A stretch of 64,000 nt of DNA from AWTP1-13 sp963797005 (GCA_963797005.1 CAWCOF010000010.1:77679-141678), one strand, 5' to 3'. Shown: positions 6,783 through 16,010, counted from the stretch's first letter. The notes: generated from the letters alone by a model not told the origin. Numbers and translations are program-made.

Positions 6783-7802
6783 TCAGGCCAGCCGGGCCCG
6801 CGCCAGGGCCGCGCCCTTGGCGAGCGCAGAGAGCTTGGCGTAGGCGATGTCGCGGCGCATCGGCGCCATGCCGCAGTTGGTGCAGAGCTGGATGCGTGCC
6901 GCCGGCACATGCTTGACCGCCTCCGCCGCCACGGCGGCGACCTCCTCGGGGCTCTCGACCGCGTCGCTTGCCACGTCGATGGCTCCGACGAGAATGTCCT
7001 TGCCCTCGAGCAGGGAGAGCAGGCTCATCGGCACCTTGGAGTTGCGGCACTCGACCGACACCTGGCCGATCCTGCTCCTGGCGATGGCGGGGAAGATCTT
7101 CTCGTACTGCCGCCACTCGCCGCCGAGCGAGGCCTTCCAGTCGATGTTGGCCTTGATGCCGTAGCCGTAGCAGATGTGCACCGCCGTGGTGCATTTGAGG
7201 CCCCTGGCGGCGCGCTCCAGCGCCTCGATGCCCCATTCCGTCACCTCGTCCATGAACACGTTGAAGGCGGGCTCGTCGAACTGGATCACGTCGACGCCGT
7301 CCTTCTCCAGTGCCAGCGCCTCGGCGTTGAGGAGATCGGCGAACGCCATCGCCATTTTGGCGCGGTTGCCGTAGTGCCGGTCGGCAATGGTGTCGGAGAT
7401 GGTCATCGGCCCCGGCAGGGTGAATTTCAGTTTTTGCCTGGTGTGGGCGCGGGCAGCCTGCGCTTCCATCGCATGCACGCGGCCCTTGAGGCGCACGGGG
7501 CCCGTGACCTGCGGCACCATCGCTTTGTAGCGGTCGGCGCGGATGCCCATCTCGACCTTGTGGGCGAAGTCGATGCCCTCGATGCGCTCGAGAAAGCCGT
7601 GCACGAAATGCTGGCGCGCCTGCTCGCCGTCGCCGACGATGTCGATGCCGGCGTCCTCCTGCTCCTTGATGGCAAGAAGGGTGGCGTCGCGCTTGGCGTC
7701 CTCGAGGGCGGCGCCTTCGAGCTGCCACGGCGCCCACAGCTTGTCGGGCTCGGCCAGCCAGGCGGGCTTGGGCAGGCTGCCGGCAATCGTGGTCTTGAAC
7801 AT
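6783..7802 (-). CDS. Cobalamin-independent methionine synthase-like (MetE C-terminal domain) methyltransferase
   Basis: A 339-residue protein corresponding to the catalytic C-terminal barrel of MetE, without the N-terminal half. The expected zinc ligands are present in order: His and Cys in AVHICYGYG, Glu in VSVECRNSK, and Cys in LCTNCGMAPM. The zinc activates a thiol, normally homocysteine, for methylation from a folate or other methyl donor. Short MetE-like proteins often use donors other than methyltetrahydrofolate. ATG 7802 is chosen because AGGAG stands just upstream and IAGSLPKPAWL is the usual family start. The gene is convergent with the DUF2783 gene and divergent from the hydratase, with about 136 bp between the starts. 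Confidence 0.85.
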   Translation of the reverse strand: MFKTTIAGSLPKPAWLAEPDKLWAPWQLEGAALEDAKRDATLLAIKEQEDAGIDIVGDGEQARQHFVHGFLERIEGIDFAHKVEMGIRADRYKAMVPQVTGPVRLKGRVHAMEAQAARAHTRQKLKFTLPGPMTISDTIADRHYGNRAKMAMAFADLLNAEALALEKDGVDVIQFDEPAFNVFMDEVTEWGIEALERAARGLKCTTAVHICYGYGIKANIDWKASLGGEWRQYEKIFPAIARSRIGQVSVECRNSKVPMSLLSLLEGKDILVGAIDVASDAVESPEEVAAVAAEAVKHVPAARIQLCTNCGMAPMRRDIAYAKLSALAKGAALARARLA

Positions 7803-7938
7803 TGGGCTCCTCCCGAGCTGGCTGGCGGTAGTCCCGCCGTCGATGTTAGGGTCGATCATAGCCCAGGCGGGACACTGCGACAGCCTTGGGCACCGTCCCA
7901 TCGGCCAAGCCTAGCAGCCGACCAGAGAGGGCCGTGAC

Positions 7939-8712
7939 ATGTTCTCCGCCGCCGATGCCGCACGCTACCTCGACGAGGCCCACCGCGCGCGGGCGCGCTA
8001 TCAAAACCTGCCCGAGGCAATCGCGCCGACGAATTTCGAGGAAGCCTACGCGGCGCAGGAGGCGCTGTGGGGCCTGTGGGAGCCGCGCCTCGGGCCCATC
8101 GCCGGCCGCAAGATCGCCGTCACCACCAAGGTCATGCAGGAGCTGATGGGCATCGATCATCCCTGCGGCGGGGCCATTTTCTCCTCCCGCATCCACACCT
8201 CGCCGGCCCGGATCGTCAAGGCCGACTACGTCAACGTGCGGGTCGAGTGCGAGCTGGCGGTGCGGCTCAACCGCGATCTTCCCAGGCGCGAGGCGCCCTA
8301 TACGCGCGAGGAGGCGCGCGCGGCCGTGGGCCAGATCATGGCCGCCTTCGAGCTGATCGAGGACCGGCATGCGGACTACAAGTCGAGCAAGGCCCTCTCG
8401 CTGATCGCCGACAACGCCTGGAACGGCGGCATCGTCCTCGGGCAGGCCGGGCCGCTGCCGGCGGCGCTGGAGCTCGATGGCATCGCCGGTGCCTTGAAGC
8501 GCAACGGCAAGGAGGAGGCGAGCGGAAGGACCGATGATCCCATGGGCGCTCTTGCGTGGGTCGCCAATCTCGCCGCGGAGCGCGGGCGCCCGATTGAGAC
8601 CGGCATGGTCGTCATTACCGGGAGCGTGATCACCACCGTCGACATCGCCGCCGGCGATCGCCTCGACTTCGCGCTTGACGGCGTCGGCGCAGCGTCGATG
8701 ACCGGGGCCTGA
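7939..8712 (+). CDS. 2-keto-4-pentenoate hydratase-like protein (FAH superfamily, MhpD type)
   Basis: A 257-residue protein of the MhpD/hydratase branch of the FAH superfamily. Members hydrate 2-hydroxypenta-2,4-dienoate after meta-cleavage of aromatic rings, or decarboxylate related acids. Visible features are the acidic metal-site segment VRVECELAVRLNRDL, the FELIEDRHADY block and the ending GSVITTVDIAAGDRL. An aromatic hydroxylase is encoded about 1.5 kb upstream on the same strand, so both may serve one degradative route, although the MetE-like gene interrupts them. The start is set by the ATG at 7939 after AGAGAGGGCC. Confidence 0.82.
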   Translation: MFSAADAARYLDEAHRARARYQNLPEAIAPTNFEEAYAAQEALWGLWEPRLGPIAGRKIAVTTKVMQELMGIDHPCGGAIFSSRIHTSPARIVKADYVNVRVECELAVRLNRDLPRREAPYTREEARAAVGQIMAAFELIEDRHADYKSSKALSLIADNAWNGGIVLGQAGPLPAALELDGIAGALKRNGKEEASGRTDDPMGALAWVANLAAERGRPIETGMVVITGSVITTVDIAAGDRLDFALDGVGAASMTGA

Positions 8713-8925
8713 TCAATTCTATCGGAATTTCCGCAGCATCCTGCAAAGCAGTGCAGCGGTCTGGGCCGGGTGGCCTCTTGGGCGCATCTTTCAAAATGCC
8801 TTCGAAGTCCTCTAGAGCTTTGAAAGGCCATTGAAAGTCTGCGTGTTGATAGAAAACTGTCATTTCTGAACCCGTCGGATCGCGCTAACCTCCGACACGT
8901 CTGCTTCTGGGCTCGATCATATTTC

Positions 8926-10453
8926 GTGAAGCCTCCCTCGGCGCGGGTTGTCGTGCAGCTTGAGCGAAACGCTCGACTTGGGAAGGGGCCGCTCGTGCCG
9001 AAAACGTTCAGGGACTCCGGCATTAGCGTCATCGGCGACGTCCCGTGGGGCGCACATTTTTCCGTCTTCTATGAGACGAAACGCGATCTGCTCGACACCG
9101 TCGTGTCATACTTCAGGGCGGGCCTGTCCAACGATGAAGCCTGTGTCTGGGCTATCTCGGACCTCCTCACGGAGGACGAAGCCGCGCGGGCGTTGCGCGA
9201 GGGGGCGCCCGATCTTGATCGGAATATTCCGCGGCATAGCATCGAGATCCTCCCCGCCCGCGCGTGGTATCTTCGAAGAGGGCGCGTCGATGCAAGAAGG
9301 GCCATCGGAGGCTGGCGCAAGAAGCTCCACGCTGCCCGCGCCAACGGCTACCGGGGTTTGCGGGTCTGTGGAGACCTGTCGTGGGTCGACAGGGCATACT
9401 GGCCGGGCGTCAGGGCTTACGAACGCGAGCTCCATGCGGCCATCCGAACGGATCGCATGATCGTGCTGTGCACCTATCCTCTCGACAAGAGCTTGGCCGC
9501 CGACATTCTCGAAACGGCACGGCTTCACAGTTACACGGTGGCGCGGCGCAAGGGCGAATGGGAGATCATCCAAACGCCCGAACTCAAGCAAGCCAAGCAA
9601 GAGATCCGAAGGCTGAACGAAGTGCTCGAGGGTCGCGTCGCCGAGCGAACCAGGCAGCTGGCGGACACCAACGAAGAGCTGAGGGCGCAGATGGCCGAGC
9701 GCGAACGTGCCGAGGAGCGGCTGCAGGCCGCGCAGGCCGAGGTCGCACGTGTGGCCCGGCTGACGGCCATGGGAGCCCTTGCGGCTTCCGTTGCCCACGA
9801 GATCAATCAGCCGCTCACGGCCGCTGCCGCCAACACCCAGACGGCCCTGCGCTGGCTTGCGATGAAGCCCCCCAATCTCAGCGAGGCCAAACGCACCGCG
9901 GAGTGCGCCCTGGCGAATGCCAACCGCGCCGGCGAGGTGATCAAGCGCATGCGCGCGCTGTTGACGAGGGCCCGGCCGAAATTCGTGTCGCTGGATATCA
10001 ACGACGTCGTTCGTGAGGCGCTGACGATAGCGCGCGGCGACCAGGAAAGCCATCAGGTCAAAGTGCGGACCAAGTTGTCACCCAGGGTTTCAGGCGTTCG
10101 CGGCGATCGCATCCAGTTGCAGCAGGTCATGGTCAATCTGATTTCGAATGCGATCGAGGCGATGCGTGCGAACAAGAACCGGCCGCGAAACTTGCTGGTC
10201 AGCTCCAAGATGAATAGAGCGGGCGCAATCCAGATCGCGGTCGCCGAACTCGGGCCCGGGTCCGGATCCGCAAGCAGCGGGCCGGCTCTTCGACCCCTTC
10301 TTCACAACCAAGCCGGACGGCATGGGATTGGGCTTGTCGATCTGCCTCTCGATCGTCGAGGCGCACGGCGGGCGGCTGTGGGTATCCCCGAACAAGCCAC
10401 GTGGTGCCGTATTTCAATTCACGCTTCCGGCAGCACACAAGAGACGGAAATGA
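8926..10453 (+). pseudogene. MEDS-domain sensor histidine kinase, frameshifted in the ATP-binding domain
   Basis: Corrected, this is a 508-residue kinase. Residues ~25-210 form a MEDS (DcmR-like) sensory domain, then a coiled coil (~215-280), a HisKA domain with phospho-acceptor His291 (SVAHEINQPL) and a HATPase domain (N box NLISNAIEAM). After GPG near 10260 there is one extra base in GGGTCCGGATCCG. Removing it restores DPQAAGRLFDPFFTTK, DGMGLGLSI and HGGRLWV, and a stop at 10451-10453 that overlaps the response-regulator ATG (ATGA). Uncorrected, the frame loses the last nucleotide-binding motifs and runs into the regulator, making a false 716-residue hybrid. The start is a GTG (8926, or a later one). 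Confidence 0.8.
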
Positions 10454-11076
10454 GCGAGGCGCCACCCACCGTCATTGTCATCGACGACGATCGCGATGTG
10501 CGCGAGGCGCTGCGAAACCTGCTGCGGTCGGTGGGGCTGCAGGTCGAGGCACTCGCATCTGCTCAGCAGTTCTTTGACCGGAAGCTACCGGCAGGTCCTT
10601 GTTGTCTGGTGGTGGATGTCCGATTGCCGGGCAAGAGCGGGCTCGACTTCCAGGAGGAACTCGGGAAGGCAGAGGTGCGCCTACCAATCATTTTCATTAC
10701 GGGTCATGGCGACATCAGGATGTCGGTCCGCGCCATGAAGGCGGGGGCTCACGAGTTCCTAGGCAAACCCTTTCACGACCAGGACCTGCTCGATGCCGTC
10801 CAGTCGGCCCTGGAGCGCGATCGGGCGCGGCTCGAGCACGAGAGGGCGAGCCGTTCGTTGCGGCGGCGGTATGAATCCCTCACTTCCCGCGAGCGCGAGG
10901 TGATGGCGCTGGTGGCGGGCGGCGCGCCCAACAAGAAGATTGCAGCTCGACTCGGGCTGAGCGAGGTCACGGTCAAGGCTCATCGGGGCCGCGTGATGCG
11001 CAAGATGAAATTCCAGTCGCTGGCCGACCTGGTGAGGACGGCCGATAAACTGCAATCCATGCGTACTGTTACTTAG
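10450..11076 (+). CDS. FixJ/NarL-type response regulator
   Basis: A 208-residue two-domain regulator. The receiver domain (residues 1-~125) has the acidic pair in VIDDDRDVR, phospho-acceptor Asp56 (VVDVRLPGKSG), and the conserved Thr and Lys in FITGHGD and LGKPF. The C-terminal LuxR-type helix-turn-helix (residues ~140-200) has LTSREREVMALVA and KKIAARLGLSEVTVKAH. The start overlaps the kinase stop by four bases, so kinase and regulator are a cognate, coupled pair. Because of the frameshift in the kinase, the present sequence reads through from the kinase frame into this gene. The target genes are unknown. Confidence 0.9.
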   Translation: MSEAPPTVIVIDDDRDVREALRNLLRSVGLQVEALASAQQFFDRKLPAGPCCLVVDVRLPGKSGLDFQEELGKAEVRLPIIFITGHGDIRMSVRAMKAGAHEFLGKPFHDQDLLDAVQSALERDRARLEHERASRSLRRRYESLTSREREVMALVAGGAPNKKIAARLGLSEVTVKAHRGRVMRKMKFQSLADLVRTADKLQSMRTVT

Positions 11077-11241
11077 AGACTGCATACCAAAGGATCGCGG
11101 AGCAGATACTTTGGTGTCATGATCTCGCCCGAGGTGCAATTGCACGGTCCGTGGGCGGACTCCCATCGTCTTTCCCAAGCTGATGTTTGTGTGATGGAAG
11201 GTCGGCCCGTCCTACCGGCCCGTGCTTGGGGGTTGAGGAAA

Positions 11242-11979
11242 ATGTCCAATAGGGTGGTGACTGACGCGGGTCGTTTTTTGAAGAAGCCGCTCTACCTGCA
11301 ATTGCGTGATGTGCTGGCGGAGCGCATCTCGGCGGGCGCCTGGAAGCCGGGCACCGCCATTCCCAACGAGAGCGAGCTGGCGCGCGAGTTCGGCGTTAGT
11401 GCCGGCACCATGCGCAAGGCGCTAGATTTGATGGAGGCGGAGCGCATCCTGAGCCGGCGCCAGGGGCGGGGCACCTTCGTCAACGACCAGACCTCGGACG
11501 AGTTTGCCTTGCGCTTCAGCAATGTGCGCGCTGCCAACGGGCAGCTTGCCGAAGCCGTCGCCAAGGTCACGCACGTGGCCAAGGGCGCCGCAAGCGAGGC
11601 CGAACGCCGGCGCCTGCAACTTGGCTCGGGCGATAGCGTCTATCGCGTGCAACGGATGTGCCTGCACAAGGACAAGCCCTTCATGATCGAGCACGTCTCT
11701 GTCCCAACCGCGCTCTTTCCAGGGCTTGACGCAAATCCCCAGGCGGCGAGCCGGATCACCGTGCTGGCCCAGCAATATGGGCTGCTGCTCGGCAAGGCCG
11801 ACGAGCGGCTTGCGATCGGCGAGGCGCCGGACCTCGTGACGGGGGCCCTCGGTGTCCCCTCCGGCACGCCGGTGATGGTTCTCGACCGTGTCGTGCACGC
11901 ACTCGATGGCCGCGCGGCCGAATGGCGCATGGGCTGGTGCCACCTCGCCGACAAGTATTATCGCGCGGAGCTGGCTTGA
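11242..11979 (+). CDS. GntR-family transcriptional regulator (HutC/UTRA type)
   Basis: A 245-residue repressor. The N-terminal winged helix spans residues ~10-80, with PLYLQLRDVLAERI, PNESELAREFGVS and RRQGRGTFV. A UTRA ligand-binding domain follows (residues ~95-240) with YRVQRMCLHKDKPFMIE and the ending HLADKYYRAEL. HutC-type members sense small metabolites and usually regulate neighbouring catabolic genes. ATG 11242 has a good ribosome-binding site (TTGAGGAA), and upstream in-frame starts do not fit the family. It follows the two-component pair on the same strand and is convergent with the MaoC hydratase gene, a plausible target. Confidence 0.88.
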   Translation: MSNRVVTDAGRFLKKPLYLQLRDVLAERISAGAWKPGTAIPNESELAREFGVSAGTMRKALDLMEAERILSRRQGRGTFVNDQTSDEFALRFSNVRAANGQLAEAVAKVTHVAKGAASEAERRRLQLGSGDSVYRVQRMCLHKDKPFMIEHVSVPTALFPGLDANPQAASRITVLAQQYGLLLGKADERLAIGEAPDLVTGALGVPSGTPVMVLDRVVHALDGRAAEWRMGWCHLADKYYRAELA

Positions 11980-12007
11980 CGGCCGAAAGCGGGCGGCCGC
12001 AGCCGGG

Positions 12008-12868
12008 TCACGACGCCAGCGTCGCCAGGCCGTTGTTGAGCACGACCACATCGCGCTCGACGACGCGGGCCCGGAAGGAGACCTGTGCACCGTTGGGCCA
12101 CATCTCGGTGCGGATTGTCTCGCCGGGATAGACGGGTGCCGAGAAGCGCACCTGCAGCCCTGTCAGCCGCGCCGGGTCGCCGCCGCAGCATGCCATGACG
12201 AGGGCGCGGCCGGCCACGCCGTAGGTGCACAGCCCGTGCAGGATCGGGGTCTTGAAGCCGCCGGCGGCGGCGGCCTTGGGGTCGGCGTGCAGCGGGTTGC
12301 GATCGCCCGACAAGCGATAGATGAGTGCGGCGTTGGGCGCGACCTTGAGGTCGAGGTGCCGCGCAGGCGCCCCTTCGGGCAGCTTGTGCGGCTCGGGCTG
12401 CGGGCCGGGCTCGCCGCCGAAGCCGCCGTCGCCGCGCAGCATGGCGGCGGACGTCATGGTGGCGATCGGCGCGCCGCTCGCCTTGTCGGCGATCGTGCGT
12501 TCGACATAGAGGACCGCGCCCTTCTCCTTGCCCTTGTCGAGCAGACGCGTCACGTGCGTCTTGCCGACGACGGTGCCGGAAGGCGGCAGCGGGCGGTGCA
12601 CCTTCAGATACTGCTCGCCGTGCAGGACTTTGGAGTAGTCGGCGGTCAATTCCTTGGTCTCGAGCCAGTTGCCGGGATAGGCGAGCACCACGGCCATGGT
12701 CGGCAGCGCCACGAGGCCCTTTTCGTAGACGAACTTGAGATCGTCCGCTTGGTCGGGGTCGGATCCGCAGCCGAGCCCCAGGGCGTAGAGCATCGTGTCC
12801 TTGTCGGTATAGGCGTGCTCGATATCGGCAAACTTCCAGTTCAGGATCTTGTGCGGGTCGAGGGGCAT
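12008..12868 (-). CDS. MaoC-family hydratase ((R)-specific enoyl-CoA hydratase 2 type)
   Basis: A 286-residue double hot-dog protein. The N-terminal hot-dog lacks the catalytic motif. The C-terminal one carries the hydratase-2 signature YRLSGDRNPLHADPKAAAAGGF with the catalytic Asp and His, then ILHGLCTYG. It should hydrate trans-2-enoyl-CoA to (3R)-hydroxyacyl-CoA in beta-oxidation or in supplying polyhydroxyalkanoate precursors. A phasin gene about 2.4 kb away fits the latter weakly. ATG 12868 is chosen because family members start with a short PLDPxKIL segment. Confidence 0.87.
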   Translation of the reverse strand: MPLDPHKILNWKFADIEHAYTDKDTMLYALGLGCGSDPDQADDLKFVYEKGLVALPTMAVVLAYPGNWLETKELTADYSKVLHGEQYLKVHRPLPPSGTVVGKTHVTRLLDKGKEKGAVLYVERTIADKASGAPIATMTSAAMLRGDGGFGGEPGPQPEPHKLPEGAPARHLDLKVAPNAALIYRLSGDRNPLHADPKAAAAGGFKTPILHGLCTYGVAGRALVMACCGGDPARLTGLQVRFSAPVYPGETIRTEMWPNGAQVSFRARVVERDVVVLNNGLATLAS

Positions 12869-13088
12869 GGGCGCTTCCGTTGCGAGGATGATCGTCCCTG
12901 TTATCGACAGACGATCGTACGCGCAACGACCCGGGTCGACCGCGAGCGGCATCGGAGACGGCCCGCGGTGCCCGCCCCTTGGATCGATGCGCTGAGCGCC
13001 CTACCTGTCTCGGGTACCGCCGGCTCCATTTCTTCGGGTGGTGGTCCGGTCGCCTCTTGACGAGCGCCGTCCTTCTTGCCATCTATGT

Positions 13089-13103
13089 AAATGTTATAAA
13101 CAT
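13089..13103. promoter_or_regulatory. AT-rich palindrome upstream of the DUF2852 gene
   Basis: AATGTT-ATA-AACATT, a perfect 6-3-6 inverted repeat in an unusually AT-rich patch about 40 bp before the start at 13141. TATAAA at 13095-13100 could be a -10 element overlapping it, which would make the palindrome an operator. No well-spaced -35 is seen (TTGCCA at 13076-13081 is too close). Confidence 0.35.
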
Positions 13104-13140
13104 TGACATGACCCCTCGGCGACCTGGAGGTGTGACGGCA

Positions 13141-13590
13141 ATGTCTGAGGTAGTGGCACGCATAGACGACTTCGGCAGACCCGCGTGGATCGTGCTGATG
13201 GTGCTGGGCTTCATCGTATTCTGGCCCGTCGGCTTGGGGATCCTCGCCTATCTCTTATGGAGTGGACGGATGGGATGTGGACGACACGACATCGATCATT
13301 GGCGCGAACGCGCAGCTGAGCGGTGGGAGCGCAAGCGCGAGCGCTGGGAGCGGCGCTGGGGAGGCGCCGCCCGTCACGGCCTGCGGCCGAGCGGCAACCG
13401 GGCCTTCGACGAATATCGCGAGGAGGCACTGCGCCGGCTCGAGGACGAAGCCAAGGAATTCCGCGAGTTTCTGGAGCGCCTGCGCATGGCCAAGGACCGC
13501 GCCGAGTTCGACGACTTCATGCGCGAGCGCCGCAATCAGGCGCCTGGCTCGGGTTCGGCGCAAGGTCACGAGCCGCAGCCGCATGCCTGA
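13141..13590 (+). CDS. DUF2852 family membrane protein
   Basis: A 149-residue protein with one clear membrane segment near the N-terminus (WIVLMVLGFIVFWPVGLGIL), then a charged, Trp/Arg/Glu-rich cytoplasmic region (ERAAERWERKRERWERRW) predicted to form a long helix or coiled coil, ending with FDEYREEALRRLEDEAKEF. This is the DUF2852 layout known from Alphaproteobacteria; the function is unknown. ATG 13141 follows GGAGG by about ten bases, and an in-frame GTG at 13132 is an alternative. The gene stands alone. Confidence 0.82.
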   Translation: MSEVVARIDDFGRPAWIVLMVLGFIVFWPVGLGILAYLLWSGRMGCGRHDIDHWRERAAERWERKRERWERRWGGAARHGLRPSGNRAFDEYREEALRRLEDEAKEFREFLERLRMAKDRAEFDDFMRERRNQAPGSGSAQGHEPQPHA

Positions 13591-13665
13591 AACGGCTGGC
13601 AGAGCGCCACTACCGGGAGCCGGCCTCGTGCCGGCCCCCTCTGCGTTCTGCATCACGCCATCAAG

Positions 13666-13887
13666 TCAGGCGATGATATCGGGGAATAGCTGATCCTCGA
13701 GCGCCGTGATGCGGTCCTTGAGGGCCAGTTTGCGTTTCTTCAGCCGCTTGATCTGGAGCTGGTCGGCCAGCGACGACACTTCCTGCGCGACGATCTGGGC
13801 GTCCAGGTCGCGGTGCTCGGCTCGAAGCCGGGCCAGCTGCTCACGAAGCTCGCGCTCGTCAGATCGTTGCATCGGCCCTATGGCCAC
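13666..13887 (-). CDS. YdcH-family (DUF465) miniprotein
   Basis: A 73-residue helical protein of the YdcH/DUF465 family. It has a heptad-like pattern through REQLARLRAEHRDLDAQI and the conserved tail QIKRLKKRKLALKDRITALE. The family is small, mostly coiled coil, and of unknown function. Either ATG 13887 or ATG 13872 (MQRSDERELRE) could be the start. A second, shorter family member is encoded divergently at 14101, so the pair may share the 213-bp region between them. Confidence 0.82.
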   Translation of the reverse strand: MAIGPMQRSDERELREQLARLRAEHRDLDAQIVAQEVSSLADQLQIKRLKKRKLALKDRITALEDQLFPDIIA

Positions 13888-14100
13888 TCTGCCGAAAAAG
13901 CCGCCTGCACTGCCGCATTACTACCGCCACGTGCGAACCGTCGCAAGGCACGGGCCGGCTCGCCAACACGCTGCAATGCTCGCGGCAAAGGGTTCGCAAA
14001 TTGTGCACAGGCTTTGTCAACCAACCCGAATCGAGAGTTAGACAAGGCGTCACTTCCATGTCACACTAAAAGACCTTGAACTCGAAAATGGAGGGTCAAG

Positions 14101-14277
14101 ATGGCGCTTTCTTCGCATCTTGCGGAGCTTTCCGAGAAACATCGCTCACTGGAGCGGCAGATTGAAGAAGAACTATCCAGACCTGGCACCAGCGATCTCG
14201 AAATCAGCAAATTAAAGAAAGAAAAACTTAAGATAAAAGACGAGATTGTGAAGCTGCAAGGCCAGACGACCCACTGA
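14101..14277 (+). CDS. Second YdcH-family (DUF465) miniprotein, 58 residues
   Basis: This short reading frame begins MALSSHLAELSEKHRSLERQ and contains SKLKKEKLKIKDEI, the conserved YdcH/DUF465 tail. A strong GGAGGG ribosome-binding site lies about six bases before the ATG. It is clearly more AT-rich than its surroundings (AAATTAAAGAAAGAAAAACTT), a composition unlike the neighbouring genes. The paralogue at 13666-13887 is encoded on the other strand. The function is unknown; the tandem divergent arrangement suggests joint regulation. Confidence 0.8.
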   Translation: MALSSHLAELSEKHRSLERQIEEELSRPGTSDLEISKLKKEKLKIKDEIVKLQGQTTH

Positions 14278-14362
14278 ACACTCCAAGTTTGTAACTATTA
14301 CTTGCGGCCACGGCTCCCGCTGTGGCCGACCGGGCGGCCCTTTCCGCCATTTTGTCCAATCG

Positions 14363-15235
14363 TCAGCGGCGCTGCGTAGCGAGCGTGCCGAGCACGATCA
14401 AAGCCGCTCCCAAGAAGGTCATGATCGCGGGCACCTCGGCAAAGAACAAGAAGCCGAACAGGACGCCCCAGACCAGCGTGACATACTGCACCGGTGCCAG
14501 CCGCGCGGCCTCCACCCGCGCGAAGGCGTGCGCCAGCATCGTGTGCGCCGTGACGCCGATGGCGCCGATGAGCGCAAACAGGGCAAGGTCCGGCGGCGTG
14601 GGCGTCTTCCACACCAACAGTCCTGGGACGGCAAGGATCAGCGCCGGGCCCAGGTTCTGGATGAGCACGATCTGCCCGAGCGGATCGCGCGTTGCGCGGT
14701 GGCGCAGCATGATGATGTTGAGGGCGTAGCCGATCGCCGCCACCAGCACGGCGCCGACCCCGACGAGCGCATCCGTGTCGTAGTCCGCGGTGCCGATGCC
14801 GCCGCCGACGATCAGCACCATGCCGGCAAAGCCTGCTGCCAGCGCGCCGGCGATGCGCCAGTCGAGCCGCTCGCCGAGCAGCAGCGCCCCCATCAGCGCG
14901 GTGAGGACGGGCGAGATGAAGCTCAAGGCGATGGCGTCCGCCAGCGGCAGGCGTCCGAGCGCGAAGAAGAACGAGGTGGCGATGACCGCGATCAGACAGG
15001 CGCGCAGGCCGTTGTGCAGGGCGGCCTCGCGCGTCGGCCAGCCGGGGCGGCTCCAGGCTGCGTAGACAACCGCGCCGATCAGCCCGGAGGCGTATCTGAG
15101 GAAGGTTATTTCGAGCGTGGCATAGCGCGGCGTCAGCAGCTTGATGAGCGCGTCCATCAGCGTGAGCAGGCCTTCCGCGCCGACGGCCAGCAGCACTAAG
15201 CGGGCAAGACCGTGGGTGGCTGGCGGAGCCGGCAT
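14363..15235 (-). CDS. EamA-family (drug/metabolite) transporter
   Basis: A 290-residue inner-membrane protein with ten predicted helices in two five-helix repeats, the EamA/DMT layout. Recognisable pieces are YATLEITFLRYASGLIGAVVY at the start of repeat one, ALSFISPVLTALMGALLLGERL, and in repeat two VEAARLAPVQYVTLVWGVLFGFLFF. Such carriers export amino acids, nucleosides or other metabolites; the substrate here is unknown. The gene is convergent with the 58-residue YdcH gene and lies downstream of the phasin gene on the same strand (50 bp gap), possibly one transcript. Confidence 0.87.
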   Translation of the reverse strand: MPAPPATHGLARLVLLAVGAEGLLTLMDALIKLLTPRYATLEITFLRYASGLIGAVVYAAWSRPGWPTREAALHNGLRACLIAVIATSFFFALGRLPLADAIALSFISPVLTALMGALLLGERLDWRIAGALAAGFAGMVLIVGGGIGTADYDTDALVGVGAVLVAAIGYALNIIMLRHRATRDPLGQIVLIQNLGPALILAVPGLLVWKTPTPPDLALFALIGAIGVTAHTMLAHAFARVEAARLAPVQYVTLVWGVLFGFLFFAEVPAIMTFLGAALIVLGTLATQRR

Positions 15236-15285
15236 GGATGGCGGCAGTCAGCGCTGCCGGTCGGAGAGATCGGATCGAGCGACGT

Positions 15286-15669
15286 TCAGCTCTTGGGCTG
15301 CGTGCCTGCCCGCGCGGCCTCGGCCACCAGCCGGCCCAACTCCTGCGCCTGCAGCGCATAGCTCTGCATCTGCGACTGCGCGTAGCGGCTCTGGATCGCC
15401 AGCACGTCCTGGATGTCCTTGGCGTTCGCCAATTCGCTTGCCAGGCCGAAGCAGGCTTCCGCGTTCTGCTTGGCAAAGCGCGTCGCCCGCTCCTGCACGA
15501 CCTTGAAGCCCGACGTCATGTCGTTGGACGGCAGCGCCGCCAGCCACATGCCCGACGCCTGAACCATGGCGTCCATGAACTGACCATAGGCCGAGCGCGC
15601 CTGCTCGACGTTTTTCTCGGCAATCTCGCGCAGCTGCTGCGGGATCTCGAAGGGCTGGTTCTGTGCCAT
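15286..15669 (-). CDS. Phasin-family protein
   Basis: A 127-residue, all-helical protein with the phasin pattern: FEIPQQLREIAEKNVEQARSA at the start, a hydrophobic middle, and the later AEACFGLASELANAKDIQD followed by SRYAQSQMQSYALQAQEL. Phasins coat polyhydroxyalkanoate granules and limit their size. ATG 15669 is preferred over 15735 because family members begin a few residues before the PFE segment. No PHA synthase is encoded in this window. The MaoC-type hydratase 2.4 kb away could supply the (R)-3-hydroxyacyl-CoA precursor, which is inference only. Confidence 0.85.
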   Translation of the reverse strand: MAQNQPFEIPQQLREIAEKNVEQARSAYGQFMDAMVQASGMWLAALPSNDMTSGFKVVQERATRFAKQNAEACFGLASELANAKDIQDVLAIQSRYAQSQMQSYALQAQELGRLVAEAARAGTQPKS

Positions 15670-16010
15670 GAGTTTCTCTCGGTCTCTTATCGCTCGGTTG
15701 TTGAAATTCTCGCGCAGGCTCGAACTCACGTCCAAGGTCGAACCGACCGTCGGCCAAGCCGATGACGCGCCGTTCTATCATCCCGGCCCTGCCGATACCA
15801 CTGCGCTTTGCCGCGCTGGCGGCATGCCGGTGGCCGGGTGGGGCCGGGTGGCGAGATCGTTGTCGCCGCGGGCGACGGCAAGGTCTATTTTCTGTCACCC
15901 GCCGGCGAGCGAAGGGCGTGCGGTTCGATATCGGCGGCGGATGCCGGCCCGAGAGCACGCCAACCCCGGCCGGATCGGACCAGGACATCGGACAGACCAG
16001 GAGGCCACCC
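15670..16010. other. Gene-free stretch (341 bp)
   Basis: This lies between the divergent phasin and molbindin genes. I see no credible short gene, strong hairpin or recognised repeat beyond short GC-rich runs. Both promoters must lie here. Confidence 0.5.

Noticed and set aside
8926..11076. Natural hybrid histidine kinase of 716 residues
   Set aside because: The sequence between kinase and receiver is out-of-frame kinase code, and correcting one base restores two ordinary overlapping genes.
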